64,000 nucleotides of DNA from Druceiella hillmani (GCA_039881145.1 JAYKKI010000005.1:21819501-21883500), one strand, 5' to 3'; shown: positions 37,600-50,100, counted from the stretch's first letter. The notes: generated by a model from the sequence alone, not told the origin. Translations and numbers: made by a program.

Positions 37600-38110
37600 T
37601 AACTTTTCATCATTCATAGATTGTACTAGTTTTTGCATTATGCTTTGTCCTTATATTTTTATAATGGATTGTACATTTTTTATTCATTAACTTCATAACT
37701 CTGACTGAGTTGTACTATTATACTCTATTTCTATAATTTATCATGCTTATTTCTATAGGTTTATACACGCTTTCCTCAATAAATCATTTGTGGACTATCA
37801 TAGTATCTTTATTATGTTCTGTTACTGTGGTTTCATCGCGGATTACACATTACCTGCTCATTATTGTCATAATTCATAGATATATGAAATTTTTCTCATT
37901 ATGACCTATTCCTATATTTTCTTCTTTGATTGTAAATTCTGGCAATTTATATCGAGTATCTCATACATTTTTCGCATATTCCATAACCGTCCATGCATAT
38001 TATACAATCTAAGTACATATTTTCTAAGGATATTCTTTGAATTGTAAATTTTTTTCAACTCATGCGTATAACCAATTTCTTCGTATACTTATTATCCACT
38101 AAAGTGTTTT
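37600..38110. repeat. Degenerate subrepeat array A (foldback-like, left)
   Basis: Variants of TTATTATGCTCTGT, TATAGTTTATC and GGATTGTACATT recur irregularly (for example TTGTACATT near 37668, ATTACACATT near 37840, TTGTAAATT near 37930 and 38043). The same motif set is found in the opposite orientation at 39545-39925. The array is highly diverged, and unit lengths vary from about 90 to 170 bp. Confidence 0.5.
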
Positions 38111-39544
38111 TTAACATATTTTGTAGGGCAAAATATAGATTCTGACCCAAAATTATAAATAATTAATATTAGTATATATTAGATCGAAGTCCTAACTGAC
38201 TTAAATTTGTCTCTGTAGGCTGGTATAGCTTCTGATCTGAACCTGGAAATTTTCCAAAATTTTCTTAGTGTGCTATTAGTCTGAATCGCAAATGCCTAAG
38301 CATTGCGATTGATTAATCGCGATTTAATTTTATTTGTAACGTATCCTGTTATTTGAATATGCCTTATGTATGGTCCAGATCCGGCTTTGATATACCTTGG
38401 ATAATGAAATAATCGCCTCTTGGGTGGTTCTCACCTCTTTCCTCCTTATTCGCAATTTAAGCTTAATATTTGCTCTTTCAGCTCGATAATCGACTTCAAT
38501 TTCGAATCTAATACACAGACGTCATCTAATTCAGAGAAACAACCGGTATTTTGCTTTAACTTAAATTGAATTTGGGCCAAACAATGAAAATCGTTCAGCT
38601 GCTATGTCGAAATGTCAATCTTGGTTCACAGCCCACCCTAGATATTCTACGTCCCGCTTTCTCATACCTAAAACAGAGCATCGGAGATTGGGGTGGGGAA
38701 TGAATATTTGGTCACCGGAGCAAAGGAGAGGGGTGTAATTATTAACAATTTCACGAAACGCCGCCTGTGACTTTGCCGGAAACGATTTTGTAATAATGCA
38801 TTCAATCAAGATGCTGCCTGAAAAAATAATGAACGAATTCAGTCGACTCCATTTGAAAATATCGAAAATTTCTATATTGTAAGTATTCGTGAATTTCCTT
38901 TCTTTTTCACCTTATAAAACTCTGCAGATTAAATTTTTTTGGGAATAGTTTTCATTTGTGTTTTTGAGAGCTAAAGTGCATTGTTAATATTTACTGAATT
39001 TTTTTATGTAGATCGAGCGGTTATCAGATCTATGAATCTCAATAATGAATATTTGTTCTTTTTATGTGAAAATGGCTTCGATAAATTGCGCTTACTTAAA
39101 TAAAATTTGAAAGTACTGAGGAAAAATCAATCCTCTGTGTAACTATATTTAGTTCTCTCTTACGAGGTTAGGGAGGAGAGCTTACCGATGTGGCTCATGT
39201 TGTAAATGCATACTGCAAGTATTCTAGTGATTTTAATAACGCTCTGCTTTTGAGGGTGGACCTTTTCATTACCAAGTATCGCGCACATTTTATTTGAAAT
39301 TTATTTCAAATCTCATTTGGATTGTCAATAATTTTTAAATTATGTTCTTTTTGGTGTAGTGAAAATCGAGTACCGTTGGAAAAAAGGCAGCCTGAGCGCA
39401 TTTTACTACACTATCTCGATCGCATATATATAGTTATACTTTATTGGAAAATACAATCCTCGATAAATTATATGACATGTCATAGAGAAAACAAGAACAG
39501 TTTGAAAATGATGACAACAAGTAAATTTAAAGAATAAAAAATGC

Positions 39545-39925
39545 ACAATTCACGATAAACTACAGGGATACAGCATAATGAGAATATAATAGAGTTCATG
39601 AAGGACGACAACTAGTAAAGTTATTTAATTAGAAATGTACGAGTACAACCCGCGAAAAAACTATAGAGAAAAAGTATAATAAAAAAAATAAAACCGTCCA
39701 TGACCTGTGACAACTAGTATATTTAATGTACAACCCGCTATAAACTATAGGAACATATAGCACAATATGAAAATTAGCATAGATAATGAGCAAAATATGT
39801 ACAACTGGTAACAAAAACATAGTGACAGAGTATAATTAGAATACCATTAGAGTTAATGAACATACATATACAATTGGTAATAAAGATCTACGACAAGAGC
39901 ATAATAAGAAAACTATTGTTACAAA
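39545..39925. repeat. Degenerate subrepeat array B (foldback-like, right)
   Basis: ACAATTCACGATAAACTACAGG (39545), TACAACCCGCGAAAAAACTATA (39645), TACAACCCGCTATAAACTATA (39729), TACAACTGGTAACAAAAACA (39798) and ACAATTGGTAATAAAGAT (39870) are spaced 69-100 bp apart, each with a following GTATAATA or GCATAATA. In reverse complement these match the motifs of array A, so A and B form inverted arrays about 1.4 kb apart. Confidence 0.62.
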
Positions 39926-39940
39926 TTTGATGTGTCCCTG

Positions 39941-39986
39941 TTCCTATTTTAATTTTAATGATTATTCATTACAATTAAAATAGGAA
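39941..39986. repeat. Near-perfect inverted repeat (21-bp arms)
   Basis: TTCCTATTTTAATTTTAATGA pairs with TCATTACAATTAAAATAGGAA with one mismatch across a 4-base loop. It lies at the outer edge of array B. Confidence 0.9.
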
Positions 39987-39999
39987 TATTTTGTTTCCA

Positions 40000-42120
40000 T
40001 TTCTATTTTGAAGTTTGTATGAATAAAAATACTAATATTAGTTTCGTTAATTACGACAAACAATCTTTCGAAATATTTATTAAAACTTAATACATTTTCC
40101 ATAATATTTTATTATTTCAAATATTATTTTCGATATTTCATTTTAGTTCTAAGAATCAGTATGATTTCGTCACATCCGTCTATCAGTCCGTGTATCTGTT
40201 ACAGTATTAAAGTATTTATTGTTTTTGACCTGTGTCTATAACATTTAGTAAGTATAAGTATAAAATTAGTAATAGTATTATTATACAGATTCCCACGAAA
40301 ATAATAATCCAACATATGTAAAAATTTATTTTAAAATATACGTAAAAAGACTATCCATGTAAATGGTAATAAAAAAGTTATCACACTTTCTGTAAATGGG
40401 AAAGGAAAAAACAATGTTTTCATACTTCTCACTGAATGAGGGAAAATTTTAAAAGTCTAGTGGAAAATGGAGTTGGGTTAGATTTGCCATTTTTTTTCAT
40501 TTGAAAGCACAGTTTTTTGAATACTAGGCTTCAAAATGAAGTGTTTTTCCTTCTAATTTCAGAAGTAATTTCTTCTAATTTTGTAATTAAATACTCTAGG
40601 TACTGGCATTTGATTATAATCTTTAAATAAAACTATTTCAGTTAAAATGGATGAACTAATTCAAGACATTTAACTACTATCTAACCATGCTTTGTGCATG
40701 TATCAACGCGCATTTGGCCAATTTTATTTTTTTTTGTTCATATCAAGCGCCAATAACAGTCTTTTTCATTATTTAGTCCATGTAAATAATCACTATTCAC
40801 ACTGGAAATTTGCCTTGAACTTTCAGTCATTTACATTGGAATATTACCTCGAACTTTTGAATATTTACACAGGAAAATTGCCACGATTTGACCTTTCTGT
40901 GAGTAACGCCTAAACATTTTTAATTATATTTGGGTTCGGAGATTTCATAGTCAGGTCATGGTTTAAAACAATGTCCATACAAATCCATTCGCAATCTACA
41001 TATGAAGTACGAATGTAATAATTATCGGCATAAATTAATTTTTGTTTGTTTTCTTAAATTATGATAATAGTTTTTGAAACCATCACTAGGGCCATCGAAA
41101 TTGAACTTTTCCCGTCTAATAAAATCACCATTTATGTTCTTTTGCTCACAACATATACTTCCGCGTAAGCTCTATCCGGACCTTAACGGTTGAAAAATTA
41201 GTTTCTTTATCATTTCGGTTTCAGCATGATGTAGCAGAATGAGACTACTTGACTATATTGTTTTAAACCATGTTGAAATAATTATAGATATAGCTGCGTC
41301 TTCCAGGATAAGACAGGTTGATTTGAGTGAATAGTTTTCCTAAGATCATCTGTACCTATTCTTTTGTGATTATATAGAAGAAAGTATATTTTGTATAAAA
41401 AATGTGGAGACGTCTAAGTCTTAAAGTATCTTGTTGAGTAAGTACTTTACGATTTAATAATGAGCATTTTGGAAAACATTTTTCTAAACTATATCTTTTC
41501 ATAAAATATCCTCAAAGATTTTTATTTTATTAAAACATAACATTTTTAAGAATGGTTTTTAAACCTGTTAAAGGTCAAATAAGTTTTTCCGTATTATTGT
41601 GAGGAAAACCTGTTACGAACTGGACCTTTCGTAATATTTCCAAATCCGTTCAAAAGGCAAAGGAATTATTTCTTAAAAAACTACCCGTCCTCTGTTACGC
41701 TGTTGACATAGAAAATAAAAAGAAAACGACTTTATGAATTTAAAACAGAGGGATGTATTCGATTTGTATAGTAATTAAAAAACCTGCAGAGTACGAGTAA
41801 AGCGTGCACTATGAGGGTTTTATGCATATTTAAGCGTTTAAGGGAATATAATATTTCTAATTTAATAGAAATATTATGTTTCCTTAAATACCAAATATAA
41901 AAATATTAATTTATTACAATTAAATATGTTTTCTACTATATATTCTCCATAAGCATAAAAATATGGTTCCCTACCATATTCTCCAACAAACATAAAAATA
42001 TTTGAAAGTATGTCCTAGTACATCTTACATAGACGTAAAAAATTTTTAAAATATAAAGATATTTTTGTAGTTGATTTAAGTCACTTTTATGGAGTTTCTA
42101 TGAATTTTTACACACCCAAC
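40000..42120. other. AT-rich noncoding DNA with one imperfect hairpin
   Basis: An inverted repeat at 41838-41886 (AATATTTCTA / TAGAAATATT within about 21-bp arms, two mismatches) is the only structure noted. No gene. Confidence 0.55.
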
Positions 42121-42129
42121 TAAAGGTCA

Positions 42130-44472
42130 TAAGTTGGTTGGCTATTACTCGAATACTAGAAGACCAGGTAGCTGTGATAATTTTCCTTTAATTTCATAAT
42201 TCCTACATACTGTTGTGAATATTTTCCTGATATTAGAAAATAGCAATTTAGCTGGTAGTGTTGGGAATATTGCAGTATTAATACGTTTTGCGGTGGAAAC
42301 TATACCGGAAAGAATAGTATTTTTTTAAAATTTCGAAGCAGTTTCCACTTTCACTCAATTTTAACTCTGATGTCAAAGCAACCTTTTGTATGCAGATATA
42401 AATTGTCTGATTATTGGGTTATTATTAAAACCACCCCTAGAACGTAAGGCACTAAACAATATTTGCAAATGGTCTTGTGATAATTTATAAAAAGGTAAAA
42501 ATTGCAAGTGAGATTTTTGAATGTAGTCTACATATAAATATTTTAGATTTGTTATGTTTATTAAGAACCCGGTTAAACCTATACGTCTTAAAGAGTTTAT
42601 GGTAACGATACTATCCCCAAATTTTAAATTTTGTCGATTTTGTCAAATATTTCTTGTCAGTTGAGCACAAAGGTTTTTTAAACCCAGAAGAAAGAAAGTT
42701 CCTGGAATTAAAAATTTCAAATATGTCATTAACGAGGGTAATAAATATCACAGTGGCTTCCGAATTTTCAAATTGTGATAAATTTACAAAATCATGACGA
42801 TACTGAATGGCTATCGCAACAGACCTTGAAAGTAATTGTGCTACTAGTATCACTTTTATTGTTTGTTTGAAATAATTAATATGCCTAAATGTAATTTTGT
42901 TCCCCAATTTTAGACTTTTCTTCATTTGAATATTATGTAATTGCGTAATAAAGATTAATCCAATTTTTCTACCAGTTTCGTCCATTAAACATTTTTTGTC
43001 ACCGAACGTATTTCTTACAAGTTTAATGAGTGACACGGATCGAGTAAAATATAATATTGTTTGGCTTTGTATGTGAAATATGGAAGATATAGTTCGCTGT
43101 TTACTTTTACGCCAAGTAAACTGGATATGTTAAGATTTGAAATTTTGAATTGAAATTACTACACATGCATTCTCTTTAAGTAAATCAAGGCAAATTTGAA
43201 ATAAATTTGCTTTTGTGAAGCCGTAACACTTCCTCCTGGAAACAAACTAACTGGAAATTCCCAAAAACTAATAACAGCCACAACCATAAATACTAGAATT
43301 TGATTTGCAATTGCTGATTCGTCTCCGTGCAATTATTGCCTAAATAACCAAAATGTGTGTTACCGACAAATTCAGTATATTCCCTAACGCTCATTTCATC
43401 AAAACTGATGCTAAAAATAATATTTTTTAGCCTTTTCCTTTATTGTATAGAATGACTGGGCTGTAAAACCCGGTTCGCAATGTACTTTCTGATATAATTT
43501 GCTAAGTGTGTTAATATAAGGTAAAAGAAGATAAAATTTTCACCGATTAATATAACACCTTGGACTATCGGGATTCCTAGAAAAGGAGAAATAATGCAAA
43601 TTTTCTAAGCACTTCACTATATTCAGTAGAATGTGCTATTTTACCACTTTTTTCATTCACGCTATCTACTAAAAATTGCAACGTTTGGTTACCGCATGAT
43701 GTGGTAAGATCGTTTAAATTATGTCACATTACCTGGACATTTTCTTTAAATTCTTCAAGCACCGATTGTGGTGTTATCATTTTTTTCTTCAATCTCTTGG
43801 ATTTGCCATCAAGCTCGTGATGTTATGCTGCTTATATTTTAATTGTTCTTTTAATTTGTTACATTTAAAAATAAGCTTCTTTTTTTTGGCGACAATGGTG
43901 GTTGCGACGTCAATGGCTCAGATGAAATATCTCTATATATACATATAAGATGACATTAGCCGTTTTGGCATTAACTTTATCTGAAAACAAAAATTATGTT
44001 AATGTGATAAACAGCTACCTATTTCATTATGAATACTTCATTATTATATCATACAAAACAGGTAAATATTTATAATCATATTTTAAATTAAATGAAAAGA
44101 AAACTTATTTTCTGTTTTAATCAAAAATATATACACGACATGAATTATCTTTAGATTAGTGACGTTATCCGGACACGATATAGAGTAAACGCACATTTAC
44201 TAAGCAGTGTGTAGCTTGTCCAATCTTTGTAAAAACACTAAACGTTTAAGAGAGGCTTAATTATAAATGATAAAATATAAATTGGGATAACCGACACACA
44301 CCTGTACAAACTCTCTAGGCATTGAGTCATTTTTCAAAATGCATCTCTTGTGCTCTTTGTGCAAAATATTTTCTATTAAAATGTTTACTACACACCGTAG
44401 AATTTTTATGGGCAGACCAGCAGAATAAGAATTCTTGTCTATTTTTCTCGTCGTGCAGAATTCATTGGTAAC
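42130..44472 (-). pseudogene. THAP/P-element transposase relic
   Basis: Read 5' to 3' on the minus strand, ordered pieces of a P-superfamily transposase appear. They are a THAP zinc-finger exon (44472-44302); a Lys-rich coiled-coil exon (about 43938-43733) with NKLKEQLKYKQHN and MITPQSVLEEFKENVQ ending at a GTAATG donor; STEYSEVLRKFAL; EPGFTAQSFYTIKEKAKKYY; DEMSVREYTEFVGNTHFGYL (about 43400); and DPCH/LIKLVRNTFGDK, opening a 141-codon frame (43036-42611) that includes VILVAQLLSRSVAIAI and IFEIFNSRNFLSSGFKKPL. Then come KLSQDHLQIFFSALRSRGG and FNNNPIIRQF...AYKRLL (about 42470-42375). Order and spacing match Drosophila P and THAP9-type proteins. Several stops and a 1-bp deletion near 43030 inactivate it. 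The acidic residue usually following DHL is Gln here. Terminal repeats were not found. Confidence 0.85.
44302..44472 (-). pseudogene. THAP zinc-finger exon of the P-element relic
   Basis: An acceptor (AAATTTGTTTTTCAG) precedes the exon and a GTGTGT donor follows at 44301. The frame gives W...STVCSKHFNRKYF, the C-x-x-H plus Phe signature that completes the C2CH zinc site of THAP domains. A stop-interrupted LNA.RV follows, corresponding to the L..AVP motif that closes the domain. The exon with the first two Cys should lie further right and was not recognised. THAP domains bind transposon ends in P-type transposases. Confidence 0.7.
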
Positions 44473-45184
44473 CTGAAAAACAAATTTTTGAGCAATGTTT
44501 CGAATAATAATGTGGAAACTATTATTAAAGAATCCAATGTAAAGTTAACTTTTTTACTAATTTCCGGTCTGTTTTTGATTTTTTTGTGTACCAACATTAA
44601 GTAAGGCCAGCTCTTATTTTAAGTACTGAATGATTTAGATAAGTTCGATTGTTTTAAACGTGAAAATATTTTTCCAATCTGTGCGCGATTTGAAACAAAC
44701 TTCGGTCACATATTTCACTAAGCGCTTACATTGTAAACAACATTAATAATTTTTTTCGTTTCATTTCATCTACTAATAATTTCTATCGCAATCTACGATT
44801 ATTTTTGCTATAGAAAAATATCGATGTGATTTGTCGATAAAATAATATCAATCCCTGTATGACAATTTATAAAATGTCATTTTCCACGGGTACAATATCT
44901 CGTAATTATACACATAAAATACAAAAATTGAATAAAAAAAAAACGTAAAATTGCCCATATTTACTATGATACACATATTTGATCAAGATGAGTTAAACGA
45001 TAATTTACCGGAAAATAAGTGAGAAAAATTAAGTATGTGCATCGCATTTACTCGTGAAATGTCCCTTTATTTGGATTATTCATATATGACACTTCACATT
45101 CCAATACTGAACAAGACACCATTGCTTATTTTAAAATAATATTGTGGAAATATTATTCGGAAATACAAGAAAATACTAAAATTC

Positions 45185-45830
45185 ATGAAAATACCAAAAT
45201 CTATCAAAGCAAGAAACTATCGGACACTTACAAATGCCAAAATAGTTTTATTTGTTCACCTATTGTATCTTTTCCATTCGCAGTACTGTCATAAAGAATA
45301 TATTCTCGCTCGCACGCTTTGTTCGTCAATTCGTAGTACATTAAGTCTATGGTTGTTACATACAGATGGAGACATAGAAGACGAAAATATACAGGTCCCT
45401 AATTTAGAAACGGAACACTCAAAACCTAATTTTGTGGAAAAAAAGAGAAAGTAGTCGTTGTTATTGAGTTATATAACAATTTTCAATACATTGGTGAAAA
45501 GTAAATATGCATTTTTATGGATGTTTATGTTTACTTTCTTAGTTTTTTTATAATCCCAAATAATTTACCAACGTCAAGAGACATCGAGTAACAAAATTAC
45601 ATCCTTAATAAAAATCGTTTCAAGCCAAATTTTTGAACACCACAGCAGAATTTGAAATGTGTCACTTTGAAGAGTTTACTAGCGACGAATCACGAATTTT
45701 CCTCAAAGAGTAACTCTCTCATCCTCCTGAAACACTTATTATTCATTGTGCGGCTACCGAGATCACTGATAGCCCATGCCCCTCAGCACTTGAACAGTCA
45801 AGTGAAGGGGGACAAACTCTGAATATATCT
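45185..45830 (+). other. Two protein-like plus-strand segments, unidentified
   Basis: After an acceptor-like GTTGTTACATACAG at 45365, a frame reads DGDIEDENIQVPNLETEHSK and PNFVEKKRK, then stops at 45452. After a second acceptor-like CACCACAGCAG (45648), a frame reads EFEMCHFEEFTSDESRIFL, one TAA, then LSHPPETLIIHC and CPSALEQSSEGGQTLNIS to a stop near 45830. The acidic and Lys-rich composition resembles linkers of MADF/BESS or THAP proteins. The strand is opposite to that of the P-element relic. Both pieces may be a decayed accessory gene of another DNA transposon. Confidence 0.3.
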
Positions 45831-45887
45831 TAAATGTAAGTGTTAATTATAATTTATTATTTATATGGCATTTAATGAGGAAATCTT

Positions 45888-45935
45888 ATTAATTTGCTTA
45901 CCTCAACGTGATATAGGTTGAGGAAGCAAATTAAT
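45888..45935. repeat. Near-perfect inverted repeat (about 19-bp arms)
   Basis: ATTAATTTGCTTACCTCAAC pairs with GTTGAGGAAGCAAATTAAT with a single bulged base, across a short spacer. Confidence 0.88.
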
Positions 45936-46220
45936 ACGATATAGCGTTATATGCCTTAACTTTATCTATCATATACCTTAACGTTATATAACATCAATGA
46001 GAATTAAAAGTGGACGAGCTGAGAAACATAAAATATTCGTGTTCGGGATTAATCGGGATTAAATTGACTTGGATTTCCATAGATATCGTAATTTTATATC
46101 GGAAGTAACAGCAAAGAAATATTTTAAACATTTCACATATTAGATTTGAATTATTTATCTCGTTAGTGTATGTATCGATGAATTCGTGAAGAAAAATTCA
46201 TATTCTTACAAAAATGTATT

Positions 46221-46396
46221 TTATTTTTGTCCAAAATCTTCAGTGATAACCGATGTCCCGTTCATGTCGCAGTCCGCGAAAAAATAGTACACAATTTTGT
46301 CCGAATCCGAAACTGGAACGTTCATAAACACTATCAATCCGGTTCTAGATATATAAGTCCCTTTAAAGAATATTTCAAAATTACTGTTAACAACAC
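46221..46396 (-). CDS. Candidate terminal exon, product unidentified
   Basis: On the minus strand an acceptor-like TGCATGCTTTTAG precedes an open frame reading VVNSNFEIFFKGTYISRTG, then IVFMNVPVSDSDKIVYYFF, ADCDMNGTSVITEDFGQK and TAA (46223-46221). The stop overlaps AATAAA, which could serve as a poly(A) signal. Codon content is balanced, and the alternating hydrophobic pattern suggests beta-strands. The open frame extends left of the acceptor to 46448, so the splice site is not proven. I do not recognise the family. No partner exon was found in the window, which would require a long intron to the right. Confidence 0.35.
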
Positions 46397-46938
46397 CTAA
46401 AAGCATGCATTGCATCAGTAGCCTATTTAAATGACAAAAATTGTTCACTGGGATAGGTATCTGCTTTTCATGCTAGCATCCTCGAGAGTTATGTGCACCC
46501 TAATTTGATAGATTCACAACCAATTTATTATACAAAAAATGATTACCGGTTTTTGTTTATCTTCAATTGTTCATTCGCCGCGACATAAAAATTAAAAAAA
46601 AACAAATGAATTAAATAACATTTTATTGATTTAATCGTCCATTGGTGTTACCTATCTATAAAAAATATTGTTATTAAAAAAATGTTAAATGACTTTAAAT
46701 TCTTCCTTGTAGAATTTCGCTAATCAAAATATTAAAGGTCAAAGGTCACGAAAATCGGTCTTTTGCAAATACTTCGCTTCTTATACCTAGTGTGTTTTAG
46801 AGTTAAACATAGGATGCTAGCATGTTTTTAAGTATAAAAAATATAGAGAAATTTTTAACAATATTTTTGTTAATAATTCTATTTATGAGATGAAAAAAAA
46901 CCGTTAACCACTTTTTCATCCAAGAGAAAATAAAAAAC

Positions 46939-46941
<3 letters not shown>

Positions 46942-47000
<59 letters not shown>
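46942..47000. repeat. (TA)n microsatellite
   Basis: About 59 bp of uninterrupted TA repeats. Confidence 0.95.
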
Positions 47001-47004
<4 letters not shown>

Positions 47005-47762
47005 TTGATATATACGGCGGTATTATTGCTACGAGAGAAATATCTTAATTCACAGCTGTGAAGGAATCGCTTGAAAGAAAATGGAAATTCACCTTTGATT
47101 AATTAATTAAATAAACAATTTTGTTTATAGAAAATTAATTGTCTATAATATCGTTATATTTTATAATATTCTATAGAACAAAACAAACTTCTTGTGATAC
47201 TTTTATAATTAATTCGTACATACAAGCGTAAAATAATAATTACCACAAACAATAATTCATATTATTTTTCAAGTCTCAGTAAGTGCACAATCATCAAAAT
47301 TTGGCCTTTAATTTTTGACCTTTAATTTCATTAATTTCATAAATTTATTTTTATTTAAAATTTACGCATGCTGTCTCGTTATAAATGTCACAATGATACG
47401 CTCTATTAATTACGATCTGGAGAAAAGACCCAACTCATTAATTTTATCTTTCATAAAATAATTATTAACAACAGAACATGCACTTAACCATGTGCTGTTC
47501 ACCTTCAGCACAAAAAACGGCAAGTGCCGACGGTCATATCTTCGAATAAAGTGGTTTGCGCAATTTACTGACTTGCATAAGCCTGCTTGTTACTAGTGTA
47601 GCGAGACTACACAGTCAGAACGAGGTAACCAAATATTACATACTGCAATCGAACGAGTAGAAAATTAAATTATTGACTGTCATTTGACTAACGTGCTATA
47701 AAACATATACGTCAATTTGCTTATTTAAGTATTTTGTATATTTTGTATGTACACACACAAAC

Positions 47763-47908
<146 letters not shown>

Positions 47909-48329
47909 ATTCATTTAGAAACTTTATTCCTTAATATTCCCTAAACAGTTAATATTCCTGTGGTGAAAAACGTAGCGAATTTACACATTTTTAAGTCATC
48001 CTAATTTATTTAAGCGCTCCTCGATAAAAACCAGATCATCTACATCATCATGCAAAGACAACAAAAGCTTTTGATACAGGTAAATTTTAGTTTTCTTGTT
48101 GGCATAGAATCTTGAAGACGCTTTAGAGAATGTATTTTACTGAAATTTATTCGGTCAGTAGGCCCAGGTCTTTGACAATAAAGGAGTAGGGGTCACAGAG
48201 TCGTTAAATTAAAATTGCGGTAAATTTGATACTGACATTTTTGAAAGAAGTATTTGAACACCATATAACTATAGCCTAAGACTTGTAGAAGTTTATTAAC
48301 AAACATAGACAAAAATTTGCACTAATTTC

Positions 48330-49010
48330 ATTAAATGCAGTTAAAAGAGTATACCCATATATGAATGAATATAAATCTGCAAATCATGTGAATACAAGTG
48401 ATATTTAGATTGATGGTTTCGGACAATAGTATTTATAAAAAAGAAAAAAAGCCGTGGTGAAAGAACTGACCCTGAGGAATACCAGCTATAAATCGATCCA
48501 TTTTGAACAAGAGTTAGAAGTTTCACGGATTTTCTACAGCCAGTATGTTAGATCTAAACTAATCTAAAAATATATCTGTGTGATTTATTTTAATGATTTT
48601 AATCAAGCGAGATGAATGTCAAAATTAATAGAATTAAAAGTATTACTGAAGTGAAATAGCACAAGTATTGTTAACGGAGCTACATATCCAAGCAAATATC
48701 ACCAGCAAACATAACTATGTATGACAATTGATAAAAAGTGACCAGGTATAACTCGTGATTGCACGGGATTAAGACAATGGTGAACATCTCAAAAAGTTAT
48801 TAACCGGGTATGAAGAAAGCGTTAATTTTTTTTTACATAAATGGAATTATGGAAATGGGCCTGAAATTTTTAGGTTAGGTAGGAGATTTAACTTTAGGGA
48901 GAGGAATTATGTAATCTTTTGTCAAATGGATCACAGTTTTTGATAGTGGAGGGTTGAGGATAACAGGTATAGCTACAATGTACAAAATAGATTTAAAAGC
49001 ATCGATACTA
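48330..49010 (-). pseudogene. Jockey-superfamily LINE reverse transcriptase relic
   Basis: Minus-strand frames give ordered reverse transcriptase motifs. YIIPLPKVKSPT and NFRPISIIPF (about 48920-48830) match the conserved 'IPI.K......FRPISI' block. A diverged segment follows (FAGDICLDM), then IAGIPQG/SGSVLSPRLFFFFI (about 48500-48420), matching 'SG.PQGS.L.P.LF...IN'. Last is YHLYSHDLQIYIH (about 48390), matching the catalytic YADD block with DD changed to HD. Stops and frameshifts inactivate it. It abuts the left foldback arm (49385). The motif set is that of the CR1/Jockey group rather than RTE, by eye. Confidence 0.78.
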
Positions 49011-49384
49011 ATGATTTTAGTTAGGATAAAACGCTTTTTGATAGGAGAATAATTCTTTTCTCTATTAAATATCTGTAAACTCTAGTAACATTTCCACAAA
49101 AAATGGTAATCGATACAGTTTTTCTGATATTTCGTGAATACTTGACGAAGCGATGGCAGCTTGATAGTATAAAATTTATATGTATTCGAAATCAACTAAA
49201 AGCTGCAATACTAGTAACAACAATTCCGAATTTAGCATCGACAAATGTTTTATTCATTTATTTACCACTTTAACATTAGATATTTGGTATTATTATGCAA
49301 AGAACGAATATTCATAGATTAAAATTTATGTGTTCATACTGGTATCTGACTAAACTAAGCATAAATATAATACACGCTTCGATT

Positions 49385-50057
49385 AATCTTTTTATCTACG
49401 GTTAAGGATTAAATGTAATTTACCCCACTGCACACGTACTAGTTCTGAAATATAATTAAAATTGTTGTTTTAACATCTCAATTTAAGTTAAAAATATTTT
49501 GTTTGATTTTCTCTCGTTTTTTAAATCGATCCTGTTCTTATTTAAAATATGACTTTTATTCAGATATATAATTATTTATACCAACAAATATAAAGGACTT
49601 TTGCTGCCAACAAGTAATGGAACTTAAACCTTCCTTGGTTCTTCGTTATCGCTTTCTAGTTTCTAAACTATAGATATTATAAAAACTAGAAAAAAATTTA
49701 CCACTATATGGAAAACTGAAGTGACATGTAACGCGTTCGAAGGAGAGTTGGAAAATATTTTGTTAAACTATTGAGATTGTGTAATTCTAGAAAAATCAGT
49801 ATCTAAATGATAAACAGATTGCTACAGAAAATAAAAGGACCGTAAGTATAATTCTTAGTACCTAGCCGTTGACTGTATGAGATGGCTTATATTATATTGT
49901 CTGTACAAACAAATAAAGACTGACAAAAGTTACAATGCAAAAGAAAAGCCATACCTCAACGAATAGAAAGGAGGTAGAAAAGTGATGAAATATGAAGTTA
50001 AATAAGTTATGAAAATTAGTATAATAGCAGACGAATTAGATATAGACAATGGTATTA
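49385..50057. repeat. Left inverted arm of a large foldback structure
   Basis: This segment is the diverged reverse complement of 52915-53635. Paired landmarks, left versus right: TTAAAATTGTTGTTTTAACA (49455) with TGTTAAAACAACAATTTTAA; GCCATACCTCAACGAATAGA (49949) with TCTATCCGTTGAGGTATGGC; GAATTAGATATAGACAATGG (50033) with CCACTGTCTATATCTAATTC. Homology ends at ATTACT, exactly where a (TA)n tract begins. No protein was recognised in the arm. Confidence 0.9.
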
Positions 50058-50058
50058 C

Positions 50059-50097
<39 letters not shown>

Positions 50098-50100
50098 ATG

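Noticed and set aside
42611..43036. The 141-codon frame as an intact host gene
   Set aside because: It is one block of a longer P-element transposase whose other blocks are broken by stops and frameshifts. Its own start is a GTG inside the conserved DPCH.LIKL region.
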